Shown here: in pieces, positions 9,005 through 18,145 of the stretch
Layout of the letters: each line of letters begins with the position of its first letter
How positions within the stretch are numbered: position 1 is the first letter of the stretch
Assembly: GCA_965243335.1 (NCBI GenBank)
Contig: OZ251545.1
Coordinates: 5,146,001 to 5,210,000 of the forward strand
DNA length: 64,000 nucleotides
Direction: 5' to 3'
Source of the DNA: JAJDXW01 sp965243335
GTDB taxonomy: Bacteria > Pseudomonadota > Gammaproteobacteria > HK1
Translations under genes and position numbers: made by a program
Notes under the pieces: generated by a model
What the model was told of the DNA's origin: nothing
The model's database searches: none
The model's input: only the letters and a program-made list of their open reading frames with translations

Positions 9005-10206
9005 GCCGCCACGTCCGGTTCGGCATCTTCCTCGCGCCGTTTCACGCGCTCGACGAGAACCCGGTGCTCGCGCTCGAACGCGACTTCGAGCTCGTCGAGT
9101 GGCTCGACCGGCTGGACTACGACGAGGCCTGGATCGGGGAGCACCACTCCGGCGGCTTCGAGATCATCGCCTGCCCCGAGATGTTCATCGCGGCGGCGGC
9201 GGAGCGCACCCGGCGCATCCGGTTCGGGACCGGGGTCGTCTCGCTTCCCTACCACCATCCGTTCATGATCGCGGACCGCATCCTGCAGCTCGACTACATG
9301 ACCCGCGGGCGCGCGATGTTCGGGGTCGGTCCGGGCGCGCTCACCGCGGACGCGGACAAGATGGGGATCCCGGTCGCGGAGCAGCGCCGCCGGATGGACG
9401 AAGCGGTCTCCGTCCTCGTCCCGCTCCTTCGCGGCGAGACGGTGAGCCGCAAGACGGACTGGTTCGAGCTCCGCGACGCGCGCCTCCAGATGGAGTGCTA
9501 CACCAAGCCGATGGTGGAGATGGCGGTCGCGTCGGCCCGCTCGCCGGTCGGGGCGCGGACCGCGGGCAAGTACGGCTTGGGGATGCTCTCCATCGGCAGC
9601 ACCACCGACTCCGGCCTCGCCGCCCACGCGGCGAACTGGGAGACCTGCGAGGCCATCTCGGCCGAGAACGGCCACCGGGCGGACCGCTCCCGCTGGCGCG
9701 TGGTCTCCATGATGCACGTCGCGGAGACCCGCGCGCAGGCCGAGCGCGACGTCGAGTTCGGGCTCCAGCGCTGGCTCAAGTACTTCCGGGAGATCACGAC
9801 CTTCCCGATCGTGCCGGACGGGGTGGAGGACCACCTCGGCTACATGCGGGAGAACGGGACCGCCGCCATCGGCGACCCGGACGACGCGATCGCCGCCCTC
9901 GACCGGCTCTGGGAGGGCTCGCGGGGCGGGTTCGGCTGCTACATGCTCTTCGCCCACAACTGGGCCGACTGGGCGCAGACGAAGCGGAGCTACGAGCTCA
10001 TCGCCCGCTACGTGATGCCGCGCTTCCAGTCCCGGGTCGCGGCGCGCTCGGACAGCTACGACGTCTCCGCCGCGAACAACGAACGCCTCGCCGGGGAGGC
10101 GCGGGCCGCGGTGCAGCGCGAGATCGACCGCCACCAGGAAGAGCGCGCCCGGCGCGGCGAGAGCGGCGACTGGGGGACGACGCGACCGATGGCGGCAAGC
10201 GACTGA
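9001..10206 (+). CDS. LLM class flavin-dependent oxidoreductase (luciferase-like monooxygenase)
   Basis: A 401-residue TIM-barrel flavin monooxygenase of the bacterial-luciferase superfamily. Such enzymes use reduced FMN and O2 on small organic substrates. Family landmarks are the N-terminal FGIFLAPFHA strand, AWIGEHHSGGFE, the block TRRIRFGTGVVSLPYHHPF, and GRAMFGVGPGAL. The C-terminal region contains GFGCYMLFAHNWADW, as in limonene/alkanal-monooxygenase-like members. The ATG at 9001 has a GGAGG site just upstream and overlaps the corrected Uma2 stop. The downstream GST gene lies 138 bases away on the same strand and may be cotranscribed. The substrate is unknown. Confidence 0.9.
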   Translation: MSRHVRFGIFLAPFHALDENPVLALERDFELVEWLDRLDYDEAWIGEHHSGGFEIIACPEMFIAAAAERTRRIRFGTGVVSLPYHHPFMIADRILQLDYMTRGRAMFGVGPGALTADADKMGIPVAEQRRRMDEAVSVLVPLLRGETVSRKTDWFELRDARLQMECYTKPMVEMAVASARSPVGARTAGKYGLGMLSIGSTTDSGLAAHAANWETCEAISAENGHRADRSRWRVVSMMHVAETRAQAERDVEFGLQRWLKYFREITTFPIVPDGVEDHLGYMRENGTAAIGDPDDAIAALDRLWEGSRGGFGCYMLFAHNWADWAQTKRSYELIARYVMPRFQSRVAARSDSYDVSAANNERLAGEARAAVQREIDRHQEERARRGESGDWGTTRPMAASD

Positions 10207-10344
10207 ACGCCGCCCCCGAGGGGACGGCATCGCTCCGCTCCCGCCCGGAACCTCCGGGGCGCCTCGCCAGCCGGGACCTCATCCACTCATCCCCGGGACT
10301 CACTCCCATCCCGGGGCTCACTCCAACATCCAAAGGAAACGACG

Positions 10345-11040
10345 ATGATCGACCTCTACACGTGGCCGACCCCGAACGGACACAAGATCCACATCATGCT
10401 CGAAGAGACCGGGCTCGCGTACGACGTGATCCCGATCAACATCGGGGAGGGCGACCAGTTCACCCCCGAGTTTCTCCGGATCAGCCCGAACAACAAGATG
10501 CCCGCGATGGTGGACCACGACGGGCCGGACGGGCAGCCCATCACCCTCGCCGAGTCGGGCGCGATGCTCATCTACCTCGGGGAGAAGACCGGCCGGTTCT
10601 ACCCGTCCGGGGCGCGCGAGCGCCACGTCGTCAACCAGTGGCTCATGACCCAGATGGGCCACGTCGGCCCGATGCTCGGCCAGGTCCACCACTTCCGCAA
10701 CTACGCGCCGGAGAAGATCCCCTACGCCATCGACCGCTACGTGAACGAGGGGAAGCGGCTCTACAACGTCCTCGACCGCCGCCTGGACGAGGCCGAGTGG
10801 CTGGGGGGCGCGGAATACACCATCGCCGACATGGCCACCTTCCCGTGGATCCGCATCCACGAGAACCAGGGGATCGACCTCGGCGACTACCCGAACCTCG
10901 AGCGCTGGGTGGGGGCCATCGCCGCCCGCCCGTCCGTGGAACGCGGGGTCCAGGTGCTCGCCGACCGGCGGCGCGCCGGCCCGATGGACGAGAAGACGAA
11001 GGCGATGCTCTTCGGCGCGGCCCAGTACGAGCGCCGCTGA
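10345..11040 (+). CDS. glutathione S-transferase family protein (YfcG/Ure2p-like)
   Basis: A 231-residue cytosolic GST. The N-terminal thioredoxin-like domain begins IDLYTWPTPNGHKI, and the glutathione-binding segments are NNKMPAMVDHD and LAESGAMLIYL. The all-helical C-terminal domain contains the GGAEYTIADMATFPWI N-capping motif. The TWPTPNGHK opening and the GARERHVVNQWLMTQMG helix match the nu-class/YfcG group, which acts as a disulfide-bond reductase or detoxification enzyme. An AAGGAAACG site precedes the ATG. A strong hairpin follows the stop. Pairing with the upstream flavin monooxygenase suggests a catabolic or detoxifying unit, which is inference. Confidence 0.92.
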   Translation: MIDLYTWPTPNGHKIHIMLEETGLAYDVIPINIGEGDQFTPEFLRISPNNKMPAMVDHDGPDGQPITLAESGAMLIYLGEKTGRFYPSGARERHVVNQWLMTQMGHVGPMLGQVHHFRNYAPEKIPYAIDRYVNEGKRLYNVLDRRLDEAEWLGGAEYTIADMATFPWIRIHENQGIDLGDYPNLERWVGAIAARPSVERGVQVLADRRRAGPMDEKTKAMLFGAAQYERR

Positions 11041-11043
11041 GCG

Positions 11044-11073
11044 GCCGGCGGCGGAGCCGGCCCCGCCGCCGGC
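11044..11073 (+). terminator. GC-rich hairpin after the GST gene
   Basis: A perfect 11-bp stem (GCCGGCGGCGG at 11044-11054 with CCGCCGCCGGC at 11063-11073) and an 8-base loop starts three bases after the GST stop codon. No T-tract follows, so intrinsic termination is possible but unproven. The following ~320 bases, up to the DUF1223 gene at 11394, hold no feature I can identify. Confidence 0.45.
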
Positions 11074-11393
11074 TTCCCGCCGGTTATCCCGCCGCCCCGA
11101 GGGCCGCCGATCCGTTCACGGGTGCGGGCCGTACCTCGTTCCCTGCCGACACTTCCGCGCGAATGCGCCGGGGCCGGCGGTCGGCTGCGCTCCAGGGCGC
11201 CTGGCTTTGCTTGCAGGCCGGGCGAGTCATCCTCGGCTTGCCCGCCCGCCGGTAGCCCGGCTCGCCCTTCGGTGTCCTGCGGTCCCCGCCGAACCCGCAG
11301 GGGCATCGCGGACAGCGGGCGGCGCGGGTTCCCGGCGGGAGCGCTCCCGAGGGGGCGAGCCGGGGCGGGCGCCGCCGCCGGGGCCGGGGCGCG

Positions 11394-12158
11394 CTACGAG
11401 GGGCAGGCCGCGGCGCCGAGGATGGCCCCCTGCTCGTGCGCCTGCACGATGACCGCGCAGCCCTGGTTCGGGCCGAGGCGGACGTCGGGGAGGGGGATGG
11501 CGACGGGGTCGCCGGTCCAGTGGCCCACCTCCACGAGCTCGCGCACGACGTGGTGGTTGGCGAGGGTCTTGCCCTTGTTCTCGCCGGCTTCGACCGGGGT
11601 CACGTGCCGGAGGTCGTAGCGGGCGAGCAGCACCGCCCCCGCGGGCCGGCCCGCCCTCGGCTCCAGCGCGACCGTGAACCCGCCCTCGGGCGCGGGCCGC
11701 ACCGACACGAGGACCGGCTTCACGGCCCCGGCGGAGTGCTCGACGAGGCGCAGCACCCGGCCGCGCTTCGAGCCTACGGTCTGGACCACGCCGTCCACCA
11801 CGATCTGCGGGGTATACACGCTGCCGTTCCGGATCCGGGCCGCGTACCGCTGCTGCCGGGCGGTGAACGCGGGGCTGGAGAACAGGTCCTTCCAGCGCCC
11901 GGCGGAGCCGTAGACGAGGTCGTCCCAGTAGTCGACGTGGAATTCGAGGGCGATGAGGTCGTCGCGCTCGACCAGCTCGCCGAGGAGCGCCTCGGCCGGC
12001 GGGCACGAGTAGCAGCTCTGGGAGGTGAAGAGCTCGACCACCGCCGGCCCCCCCGCCCGCGCCGGGCTGCCCCAGAGGAGCACGAAGGCCGCGGCGGCGG
12101 CAAGGAGCGCGGCGGGGAGGGAGGGGGCGGGGCGGGCGCGGGGCAGGCTTGCGAACAT
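11394..12158 (-). CDS. DUF1223 domain-containing secreted protein
   Basis: A 254-residue protein with a signal peptide (LPAALLAAAAAFVLLWGSPARA). The DUF1223 signature follows at once: VVELFTSQSCYSCPPAEALL. Its CYSCPP motif resembles a thioredoxin-type active site. Next comes ALEFHVDYWDDLVY, then VYTPQIVVDGV. The family has a thioredoxin-like fold and is exported; its function is not established. I chose the ATG at 12158 because a GAGGAGCGG ribosome site precedes it and the signal peptide then begins correctly, although the frame continues open upstream. It stands alone, convergent with the GST gene. Confidence 0.9.
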   Translation of the reverse strand: MFASLPRARPAPSLPAALLAAAAAFVLLWGSPARAGGPAVVELFTSQSCYSCPPAEALLGELVERDDLIALEFHVDYWDDLVYGSAGRWKDLFSSPAFTARQQRYAARIRNGSVYTPQIVVDGVVQTVGSKRGRVLRLVEHSAGAVKPVLVSVRPAPEGGFTVALEPRAGRPAGAVLLARYDLRHVTPVEAGENKGKTLANHHVVRELVEVGHWTGDPVAIPLPDVRLGPNQGCAVIVQAHEQGAILGAAACPS

Positions 12159-12321
12159 GGTCCGCTCCTCGGTCGGAATCCGGCTTCCCGGGGCGTCCCC
12201 CGATCCTGGCGGGCCGCCCCCCGCCCCCGACCGCATCCGGCCGGGCCGCGGTTCAGGGACGCGCGGATGATATCCGAATCCCGGCGGTCGCCGGTATCGC
12301 CGTGCCCCCTCGAGGCATGTG

Positions 12322-12349
12322 CGCTGTTCGTAACATATTGAAATAGAGG
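12322..12349 (+). repeat. 28-bp dispersed motif, copy 1
   Basis: CGCTGTTCGTAAC followed by TATTGAAATAGAG. A second copy at 42222-42249 differs at three positions. Both lie in intergenic DNA upstream of leftward genes (DUF1223 here, Uma2 there). The stretch is AT-richer than its surroundings. Its function is unknown; it could be a promoter element, a binding site, or an end of a mobile element. Confidence 0.5.
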
Positions 12350-12467
12350 ATGAAGATCGAGGGTCGAGATATTTTTTACCCCACGGGGACGGCGTGGTTC
12401 CAGGGTTTGGGATCGGTTCGAGGGGCTTTGGGGCGGATTTCACCCCGTGGCGGCGCTTGTGCGGGTA

Positions 12468-12571
12468 CGTCCTTGGGAACGGCGCGTCCTGCGAACGCGG
12501 GCGTCTCGCCCGCACGGGGGCGGAGCCCCCGGAAATGAGAATGCGGGCGGGACGCCCGCGTTCCCAGGACG
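12468..12571. repeat. ~100-bp palindromic dispersed repeat, copy A
   Basis: Two inverted arms, CGAACGCGGGCGTCTCGCCC and GCGGGCGGGACGCCCGCGTT, flank a short variable centre. The outer edges read CCTTGGGAAC and TTCCCAGGAC. Copies B (34363) and C (56995) share the arms with different centres. This resembles a REP/MITE-type intergenic palindrome. It occupies the gap between the DUF1223 gene and csb1 together with the 28-bp motif. Confidence 0.75.
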
Positions 12572-12695
12572 CCCTGCGACGAGGCGCGCCTGGCGAAAAC
12601 CCCACAGCGCACGTGCCTCGGCGCACCCAGGGATGGCTCCGGCTCGTAGCGTAGAATCATTTACCCGACCCGACCCTTTGATGGAGGAATGCGGA

Positions 12696-13888
12696 ATGCC
12701 GAAACGGATGGACCTTGCAGCGCTCCTGGCGGGCTGCGCCGACGATTCTTTCGAAGACGGCATCCGCATCGACAGTGATCTGGAGCCGCTCTCGGGCCCC
12801 GGCGGCCTGGTCAAGCCGGCGGTTTACGAAGGTGGAAAGTACCAGAAGGACCGACGGTGGGCCTCTCCTGACGATGCCGAGCCAACGCCGGTCATCGTCA
12901 TCGACAACGTGCCGTCGCAGGCGAACCGCCTCGAGGAGGCCCTGCGAAGGAATCGCGCCTCGACGCCGATACCGGAATTCGTGCTCGACCTTTCGGAGCT
13001 GGCGCATCTTCCGGCCCACCTGCCCCGTTCCCTGTCGAGTCTCGAATTCCCCCACCGGAATGCGGATGCGTACCTTCGCGACGCGGAGCTGGACGGGCAG
13101 GATTTTCTCCGGACCGAGCTCGGCCAAGCGATCTTCGGCGCCACGGCGCAGACCTGCGGGCCGTTGATCGCGTGGTTCCCGCAAGCGTTGCTGTACGGAT
13201 TCTGGCAGTCCCACCTGGGCAAGAAGCGCCAGAACACCAAGCACGCGCGTGCGTGGGTCTCGGAGATCATCGGCTGGCAGCCGGCATCGACGGAGACGAG
13301 GGTGCTCGGGCTGAAGGGAGACGCCCTCAACCTGAACACCGACGACGTTGTAACCTCCAATGCGGATGACCGCACGACGTGGGAGGTCGGCAAGGGCGCG
13401 AAGATCGCGGGTGCGAAGAGCGACAAGCTCTCCGAGATCGGCCATGGCCAGGTGCCGTTCATGGGGAACGACGCACCGGCGGCGGCAGTGTCCTTTGCGC
13501 GGGTGACGCAACGGGCGACGGTGTCCTTTGCCCAGCTTCGGCGAGTCAGCCTGGGGGGCGATTCAGGGGAGGCGGATGCGGCCGTTCGGGCGTTGCTGGC
13601 GGCGCTCGGCCTCCACGCCCACCAGCTTGCCTTCGGCAGAGGGTTCGCCCTTCGTTCCGGCGCCGAGCTCCGGCCGCGTTCGAGGACCGCAACCTGGCTG
13701 GGCGCGAAGGGCGACGAGCCGATCGACCTCGGCGGGGTCGAGACGACGCGCGCGCTTCTCGAATCGGCCAGAGGACATGCGGAATCCCTTGGGGCGCCGC
13801 TCGACGGCTGGGGGCGCCGCCGAAGAGGCTCACTCCAAAGGCAAACCTCTCCGCGGCAATCCGGTCGACCTGGCCCGAGGTCGATTGA
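12696..13888 (+). CDS. csb1: type I-G CRISPR protein Csb1 (Cas7g), C-terminal frameshift
   Basis: The Cas7-family backbone subunit (GSU0053/Csb1) that would coat the crRNA in the type I-G Cascade. The ATG at 12696 follows GGAGGAATGCGG. Family blocks visible are VIVIDNVPSQANRLEEAL, PEFVLDLSEL, TCGPLIAWFPQALLYGFWQS, and the later VSFAQLRRVSLGG. After GWG at about 13813 the main frame turns into meaningless sequence running to 14024. The -1 frame instead reads APPKRLTPKANLSAAI and ends in TGA at 13886-13888, overlapping the csb2 ATG as TGATG. The switch lies on a run of five G. The coordinates given assume the corrected frame; without it the protein gains an aberrant ~65-residue tail. Confidence 0.85.
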
Positions 13889-15315
13889 TGCTGGCGATCA
13901 AGGTCGAGCTCCTGCACGGGACTTTCCGCGGCGACCCGGATGGCGCCGCGGTCACCGGAAAGCTGGCCCGAGGCGAGTGGCCGCCGTCCCCGGCGCGTCT
14001 GTTCGCTGCCTTCGTTGCGGCTGACGGGACCCGGCAGGCGTCGCGGGTCACGGACGGCCGGGAGCTCCTCTGGCTGGAACGGCTGCCGCCGCCCTCGATC
14101 CATGCCCAGCGTGACCCTTGGCGCCAGACCCTTGAGCCTCGGTTCGTCGTGGAACAGCCTCGCCAATTCGCCGATATAAAGAACAACAAAACAGGGGAGC
14201 TATACACGCATCAAGAGTATCTGGGGAGGAAAGGAGGTCTGCACCGTCCGGGCGTCCGTGTGGTCCCCCGCCATCCGTCCGTGCTGTACCGTTGGGATAC
14301 GGAGACGCCGGAGGAAGGCACGCTGGCTTCGCTCCGCCGCCGCGCCGCAAGGGTCGGCTATCTCGGCACGTCCGATTCTCCGGTCCGCGTCCGGGTTGCG
14401 ACGCAGATGCCGTGCGGTTTGCCGGACGAAGTGTTCGTGCCGGATCCGGAAGGCGACTTGCGCATCGGCGTCGCGCAGCCGGGCGACGTTCTTCTCCTGG
14501 ACCGGATGTACGATGATTGGCGGGAACGGGGTGCTTCGGTGACCCGTTCGCAGTTCCCGGCGCTCCTGCACCGGGAAACGTACCGGTCGCCCGGTGGCCG
14601 TGACCGGACGGATCGCGGGGAAGTAGTGGCGTGGCTCCGCCTGCGCCCGTCGGTCTCGGGGAGACGGATATCCGCGCTCACCGCGCTCTTCAAGGAAGCC
14701 GTCCTCGACCGCCACCAGCGCATGTACGGCGAGCCGCCCGCCATCCTGCACGGTCACGGGTTCACGGGCCCGGGGTACGACCTCGCCCGCTACCTGGCGC
14801 TGCCGGACGCCGGCTATCCGCACTCGCGAGGACGCATCCACGGCCTGGCCCTGTGGCTGCCGCCGGGGTCCGACCGGATTCAGCGTCAGCAAGCCCGCGA
14901 TTCCGCGTTCGCGATCGACGCGCTCGTCGGTAGAGGCATCGACACGTCCGTGGAACCACATGGAGACGAGAAGCGTCCCTGGGCCGCGAATCCACGCCGC
15001 TGGCAAGGGCCGTCGGCGGCCTGGGTGACGGCGTTCCCGGTGATCCACGAGAGGCGGGGCGCCCCCGGCCTCCCGGAAGCCGCCCGCTGGTGCCGTCACG
15101 CCGGCCTGCCTGCTCCGGTCGCCTTCCGATCGGTGCGTACGCCCCTGCTTCCCGGTGCGGTCGATCTGGCGCCGGTGGAGGTCAACCGCCCGGGGCGTCC
15201 CGCGCTTCCGTACTCCCACGCCGAATTCCGCTTCGCGGAGCCCGTCACGGGGCCGGTCGTCGTCGGCGCCGGGCGGCAGCGCGGTTTCGGCCTCTGCGCG
15301 CCGGTCGATGACTGA
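13888..15315 (+). CDS. csb2: type I-G CRISPR protein Csb2 (Cas5-Cas6 fusion)
   Basis: A 475-residue RAMP protein of the GSU0054 family. In type I-G, Csb2 combines Cas5 (binding the crRNA 5' handle) with Cas6-like repeat processing, so no separate cas6 is needed, and none is present here. The N-terminal ferredoxin-fold strand is LAIKVELLHGTFRGD, followed by GEWPPSPARLFAAFVAA. Near the C-terminus lie the conserved SVRTPLLPGAV segment and the RAMP glycine-rich loop GAGRQRGFGLCAP. Its ATG overlaps the corrected csb1 stop, and its own stop is overlapped by cas3, indicating a tightly coupled operon. Confidence 0.9.
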   Translation: MLAIKVELLHGTFRGDPDGAAVTGKLARGEWPPSPARLFAAFVAADGTRQASRVTDGRELLWLERLPPPSIHAQRDPWRQTLEPRFVVEQPRQFADIKNNKTGELYTHQEYLGRKGGLHRPGVRVVPRHPSVLYRWDTETPEEGTLASLRRRAARVGYLGTSDSPVRVRVATQMPCGLPDEVFVPDPEGDLRIGVAQPGDVLLLDRMYDDWRERGASVTRSQFPALLHRETYRSPGGRDRTDRGEVVAWLRLRPSVSGRRISALTALFKEAVLDRHQRMYGEPPAILHGHGFTGPGYDLARYLALPDAGYPHSRGRIHGLALWLPPGSDRIQRQQARDSAFAIDALVGRGIDTSVEPHGDEKRPWAANPRRWQGPSAAWVTAFPVIHERRGAPGLPEAARWCRHAGLPAPVAFRSVRTPLLPGAVDLAPVEVNRPGRPALPYSHAEFRFAEPVTGPVVVGAGRQRGFGLCAPVDD

Positions 15316-18145
15316 CGCCCCGTTGGTCTCTGGCGCCGAGGAGGGTCCGGCTGATCCGGCGCCGGTCCCGCCATCGCCTTCGTTCCCCGAGTTCTACCGC
15401 GCCGTCAATGGACGACGGGAGCCATTCCCTTGGCAGGCGCGCTTGGCGGCCAAGGTCGCGAAGGAGGGGTGGCCGTCCGAGATCGGCGTACCGACCGGGC
15501 TCGGAAAGACGGCCTGTCTCGACGTCGCGGTGTGGTGGCTCTCCTCACAGGCGGATCGGGCGCCGGAGCACCGAACCGCCCCGACGCGCATCTGGTGGGT
15601 CGTCAACCGGCGTCTCCTCGTGGACTCGACGGCCGAACACGCCAGGCGCATCGCGTGCACGCTCCGTGACCCTGCCTCCGCGGAGCTGGACCCGGCCGGG
15701 CGCCGCGCCATCGAATGCGTTGCCGAGCGGCTCCGCTCGCTATGGGTCGCTCCCGCCGCGTCTCCGCTGGACGTGATCAGCCTCCGGGGCGGCATCGCTT
15801 CGCGTACCCCCAAGGACCCCGCGCGGCCGACGGTCATCCTGTGCACCTTGCCGATGTACGGCTCCCGTCTGCTGTTCCGCGGCTACGGGTCCAATCGGCG
15901 GTCCCTCGACGCGGCCATGGCCGGCATCGACAGCTTGGTTCTGCTCGACGAGGCGCACCTTGCAGGGCACCTGAGAGCGCTGGTCCCCGCGCTCGCCGAC
16001 TGCCACCCGACGGCGTCGGAATTTCTTGGTGCGCATCGCTCGCGGCCGACGATCGTCGCGCTGACCGCGACCGGAGACACCCCGGAGAGCGAACGGTTCG
16101 ATCTGGACGACGAGGACCGGGCGCACCCGGACGTCCGTCAGCGGCTGGACGCCGCGAAGCCCCTTCGAGTCGTCGAGGCCGCAAAGGGCGGCACGGCGAA
16201 ACCGCTTGCGGACGCTGCCGTTACGCTCGCCAGGGAGGCGCCCGCTCCGGCCGCCTTCCTCGTATTCGGCAACACGCCGAAGACGGCGCGGGAGACGTTC
16301 GATCGCTTGCGCAAGGCGCTGCCGGAAGCGGAGGTCCTGCTCCTTACGGGGCGCGTGCGCGAACGGGAGGCGAAGCGGATACGCGACCGGATACTCGACC
16401 CGGAAGACGGGATGGCGACCGCCCGGCATACGGATGCGGCCCGCCGGCGCCACCTGATCGTGGTGGCGACGCAGACCCTGGAAGTGGGAGCCGACATCGA
16501 CGCGGAATACCTGGTGACGGAGGGCTGCGGCGTCCGGGCGCTCACCCAACGGTTGGGCCGCCTGAACCGGCTCGGACGATTTCCCCACGCCCGCGCGATC
16601 TACGTCCACGTTCCTCCCCCCAGGTCTCGGGGCGGTAAGGGTTCGGGTGCGGACGCGGATACTTGGCCGGTGTACGGCCGGGAGCCGGCAAAGGTGCTCG
16701 GGCGGCTGCGGAAGATGGGCGCCGGAGGCGACGAGGGAACGGTCGATCTCTCCCCGCGCTCGGTCGCCTCGGTATTGGGGCCGCCCGACGACGACCCTGG
16801 CCGTGCGCCCGAGGTCCTTCCGGGCCTGCTGTGGGAGTGGACGAAGACGACGACGCCCCCCGAGGGCGAGGCGCCGGTGGAGCCGTACTTCAGCGGAATC
16901 GCTGCCTCCCGGTTGGCGGTGTCCTTGCTCTGGCGCGCACACGTTCCGGCTCCTGGCCGGCGGCTATGGCCGCGGGCCACGGATCGCGAAGCGATCGAAG
17001 TGCCGTTGACGCACGCTCAGGACACGCTTCGGGATCGGGCGCTGTGCCGCCTGGCGCTGGACGGGGTCACGGTAGAGGAGACATCCGCTGGCGACCTGCG
17101 GCCGGGGAATCGGATCGTCGTTGCGAGCGACGCTGGATACATGGATGAGTTCGGGTGGAATCCCGCCGCTTCGGACCCGGCGCCGGATGACTCGCTCGCC
17201 CGCTTGGGCTTGCCGCTCGACGCCGCGGCGATCAAGCGGCTGTGCGGCGTGGAGATCGGCGGGCTCGTCGACACGGCATTGGGGGTGGCCGACGACGACC
17301 GCGACGTCGACGAGGCGGAACGGAACGAAGCGGTCTCGGAGATCCTTGCGACGCTCGGAGGCACGCCGCCGCCGGCGGGGTGGGAGGAAGCGGAGTGGGC
17401 CGATTTCATCGGGCGGCTGCGCCCGTGCGTTCTGGAGCCTCGTGACGAAGTACCACGCTTGCTTGTCGAGCAGCCCGCACGCGAAGCCTCGAGCGACGAA
17501 TTCGACGAGCTCTCGCTTCGCCGCCCCCACGTCGCCGTGGAGCTGGACCGGCACGGTCACGCGGTCGGGACACGGGCAAGGAGGGTGGCGGAGCGGATGG
17601 GTTTGCCCGAAGATTTCCGGGAAGTGGTCGGGCGCGCCGCGGCGCTGCACGACATCGGAAAGGCCGATCCGCGCTTCCAGCGATGGCTGGACCCGCGGCG
17701 GGAATCCGGCCCGCTCCTCGCGAAGTCGAATGAGCCGCCGCACCGCTGGGAGGCGATGCGCGTGTCCTCCGGCTGGCCCAGGGGAGGCCGGCACGAGGAG
17801 CTGTCCGCACGGCTGGTGCGTGCGTGGCTCGCGCAGACGCCCGATTGGGGCAGCCCGCTTCAACGCGATCTCCTGGTCCACCTGGTGGTGAGCCATCACG
17901 GAAAGGGACGCCCTCTGGTGCGGCCGGCGAACGACGGCGCGGCAGGGGCCGTAAGTGCGGTGGTGGAGGGTACCGCGGTCACGGCGGACGCGGACCTTGC
18001 CCTGATCGACTGGGAGCAGCCGGGCCGGTTCCGGAGGCTGCAAGAGCAGCTCGGGCCGTGGGGGCTGGCGCTGCTGGAGGCCGTCGTCATTCGAGCCGAC
18101 CATGCCGTCTCGGCAGGCGTCGATGGGACGCCGGACGAGGTCTGA
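15308..18145 (+). CDS. cas3: type I-G CRISPR helicase-nuclease Cas3 (C-terminal HD domain)
   Basis: A 945-residue effector nuclease-helicase that would be recruited to Cascade-bound DNA. The helicase comes first: Walker A in VPTGLGKTA (residues 61-69), DEAH box at 214-217 (LLDEAHLAGH), SALTATGD-type motif III (VALTATGDTPES), and the helicase motif VI stretch LTQRLGRLNRLGR. The HD nuclease is C-terminal: HDIGK at 781-785 and SHHGKGRPL near 865. This reversed order, helicase then HD, is characteristic of I-U/I-G systems. The ATG at 15308 overlaps the csb2 stop by eight bases. Its stop overlaps the following gene as TGATG. Confidence 0.93.
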   Translation: MTDAPLVSGAEEGPADPAPVPPSPSFPEFYRAVNGRREPFPWQARLAAKVAKEGWPSEIGVPTGLGKTACLDVAVWWLSSQADRAPEHRTAPTRIWWVVNRRLLVDSTAEHARRIACTLRDPASAELDPAGRRAIECVAERLRSLWVAPAASPLDVISLRGGIASRTPKDPARPTVILCTLPMYGSRLLFRGYGSNRRSLDAAMAGIDSLVLLDEAHLAGHLRALVPALADCHPTASEFLGAHRSRPTIVALTATGDTPESERFDLDDEDRAHPDVRQRLDAAKPLRVVEAAKGGTAKPLADAAVTLAREAPAPAAFLVFGNTPKTARETFDRLRKALPEAEVLLLTGRVREREAKRIRDRILDPEDGMATARHTDAARRRHLIVVATQTLEVGADIDAEYLVTEGCGVRALTQRLGRLNRLGRFPHARAIYVHVPPPRSRGGKGSGADADTWPVYGREPAKVLGRLRKMGAGGDEGTVDLSPRSVASVLGPPDDDPGRAPEVLPGLLWEWTKTTTPPEGEAPVEPYFSGIAASRLAVSLLWRAHVPAPGRRLWPRATDREAIEVPLTHAQDTLRDRALCRLALDGVTVEETSAGDLRPGNRIVVASDAGYMDEFGWNPAASDPAPDDSLARLGLPLDAAAIKRLCGVEIGGLVDTALGVADDDRDVDEAERNEAVSEILATLGGTPPPAGWEEAEWADFIGRLRPCVLEPRDEVPRLLVEQPAREASSDEFDELSLRRPHVAVELDRHGHAVGTRARRVAERMGLPEDFREVVGRAAALHDIGKADPRFQRWLDPRRESGPLLAKSNEPPHRWEAMRVSSGWPRGGRHEELSARLVRAWLAQTPDWGSPLQRDLLVHLVVSHHGKGRPLVRPANDGAAGAVSAVVEGTAVTADADLALIDWEQPGRFRRLQEQLGPWGLALLEAVVIRADHAVSAGVDGTPDEV

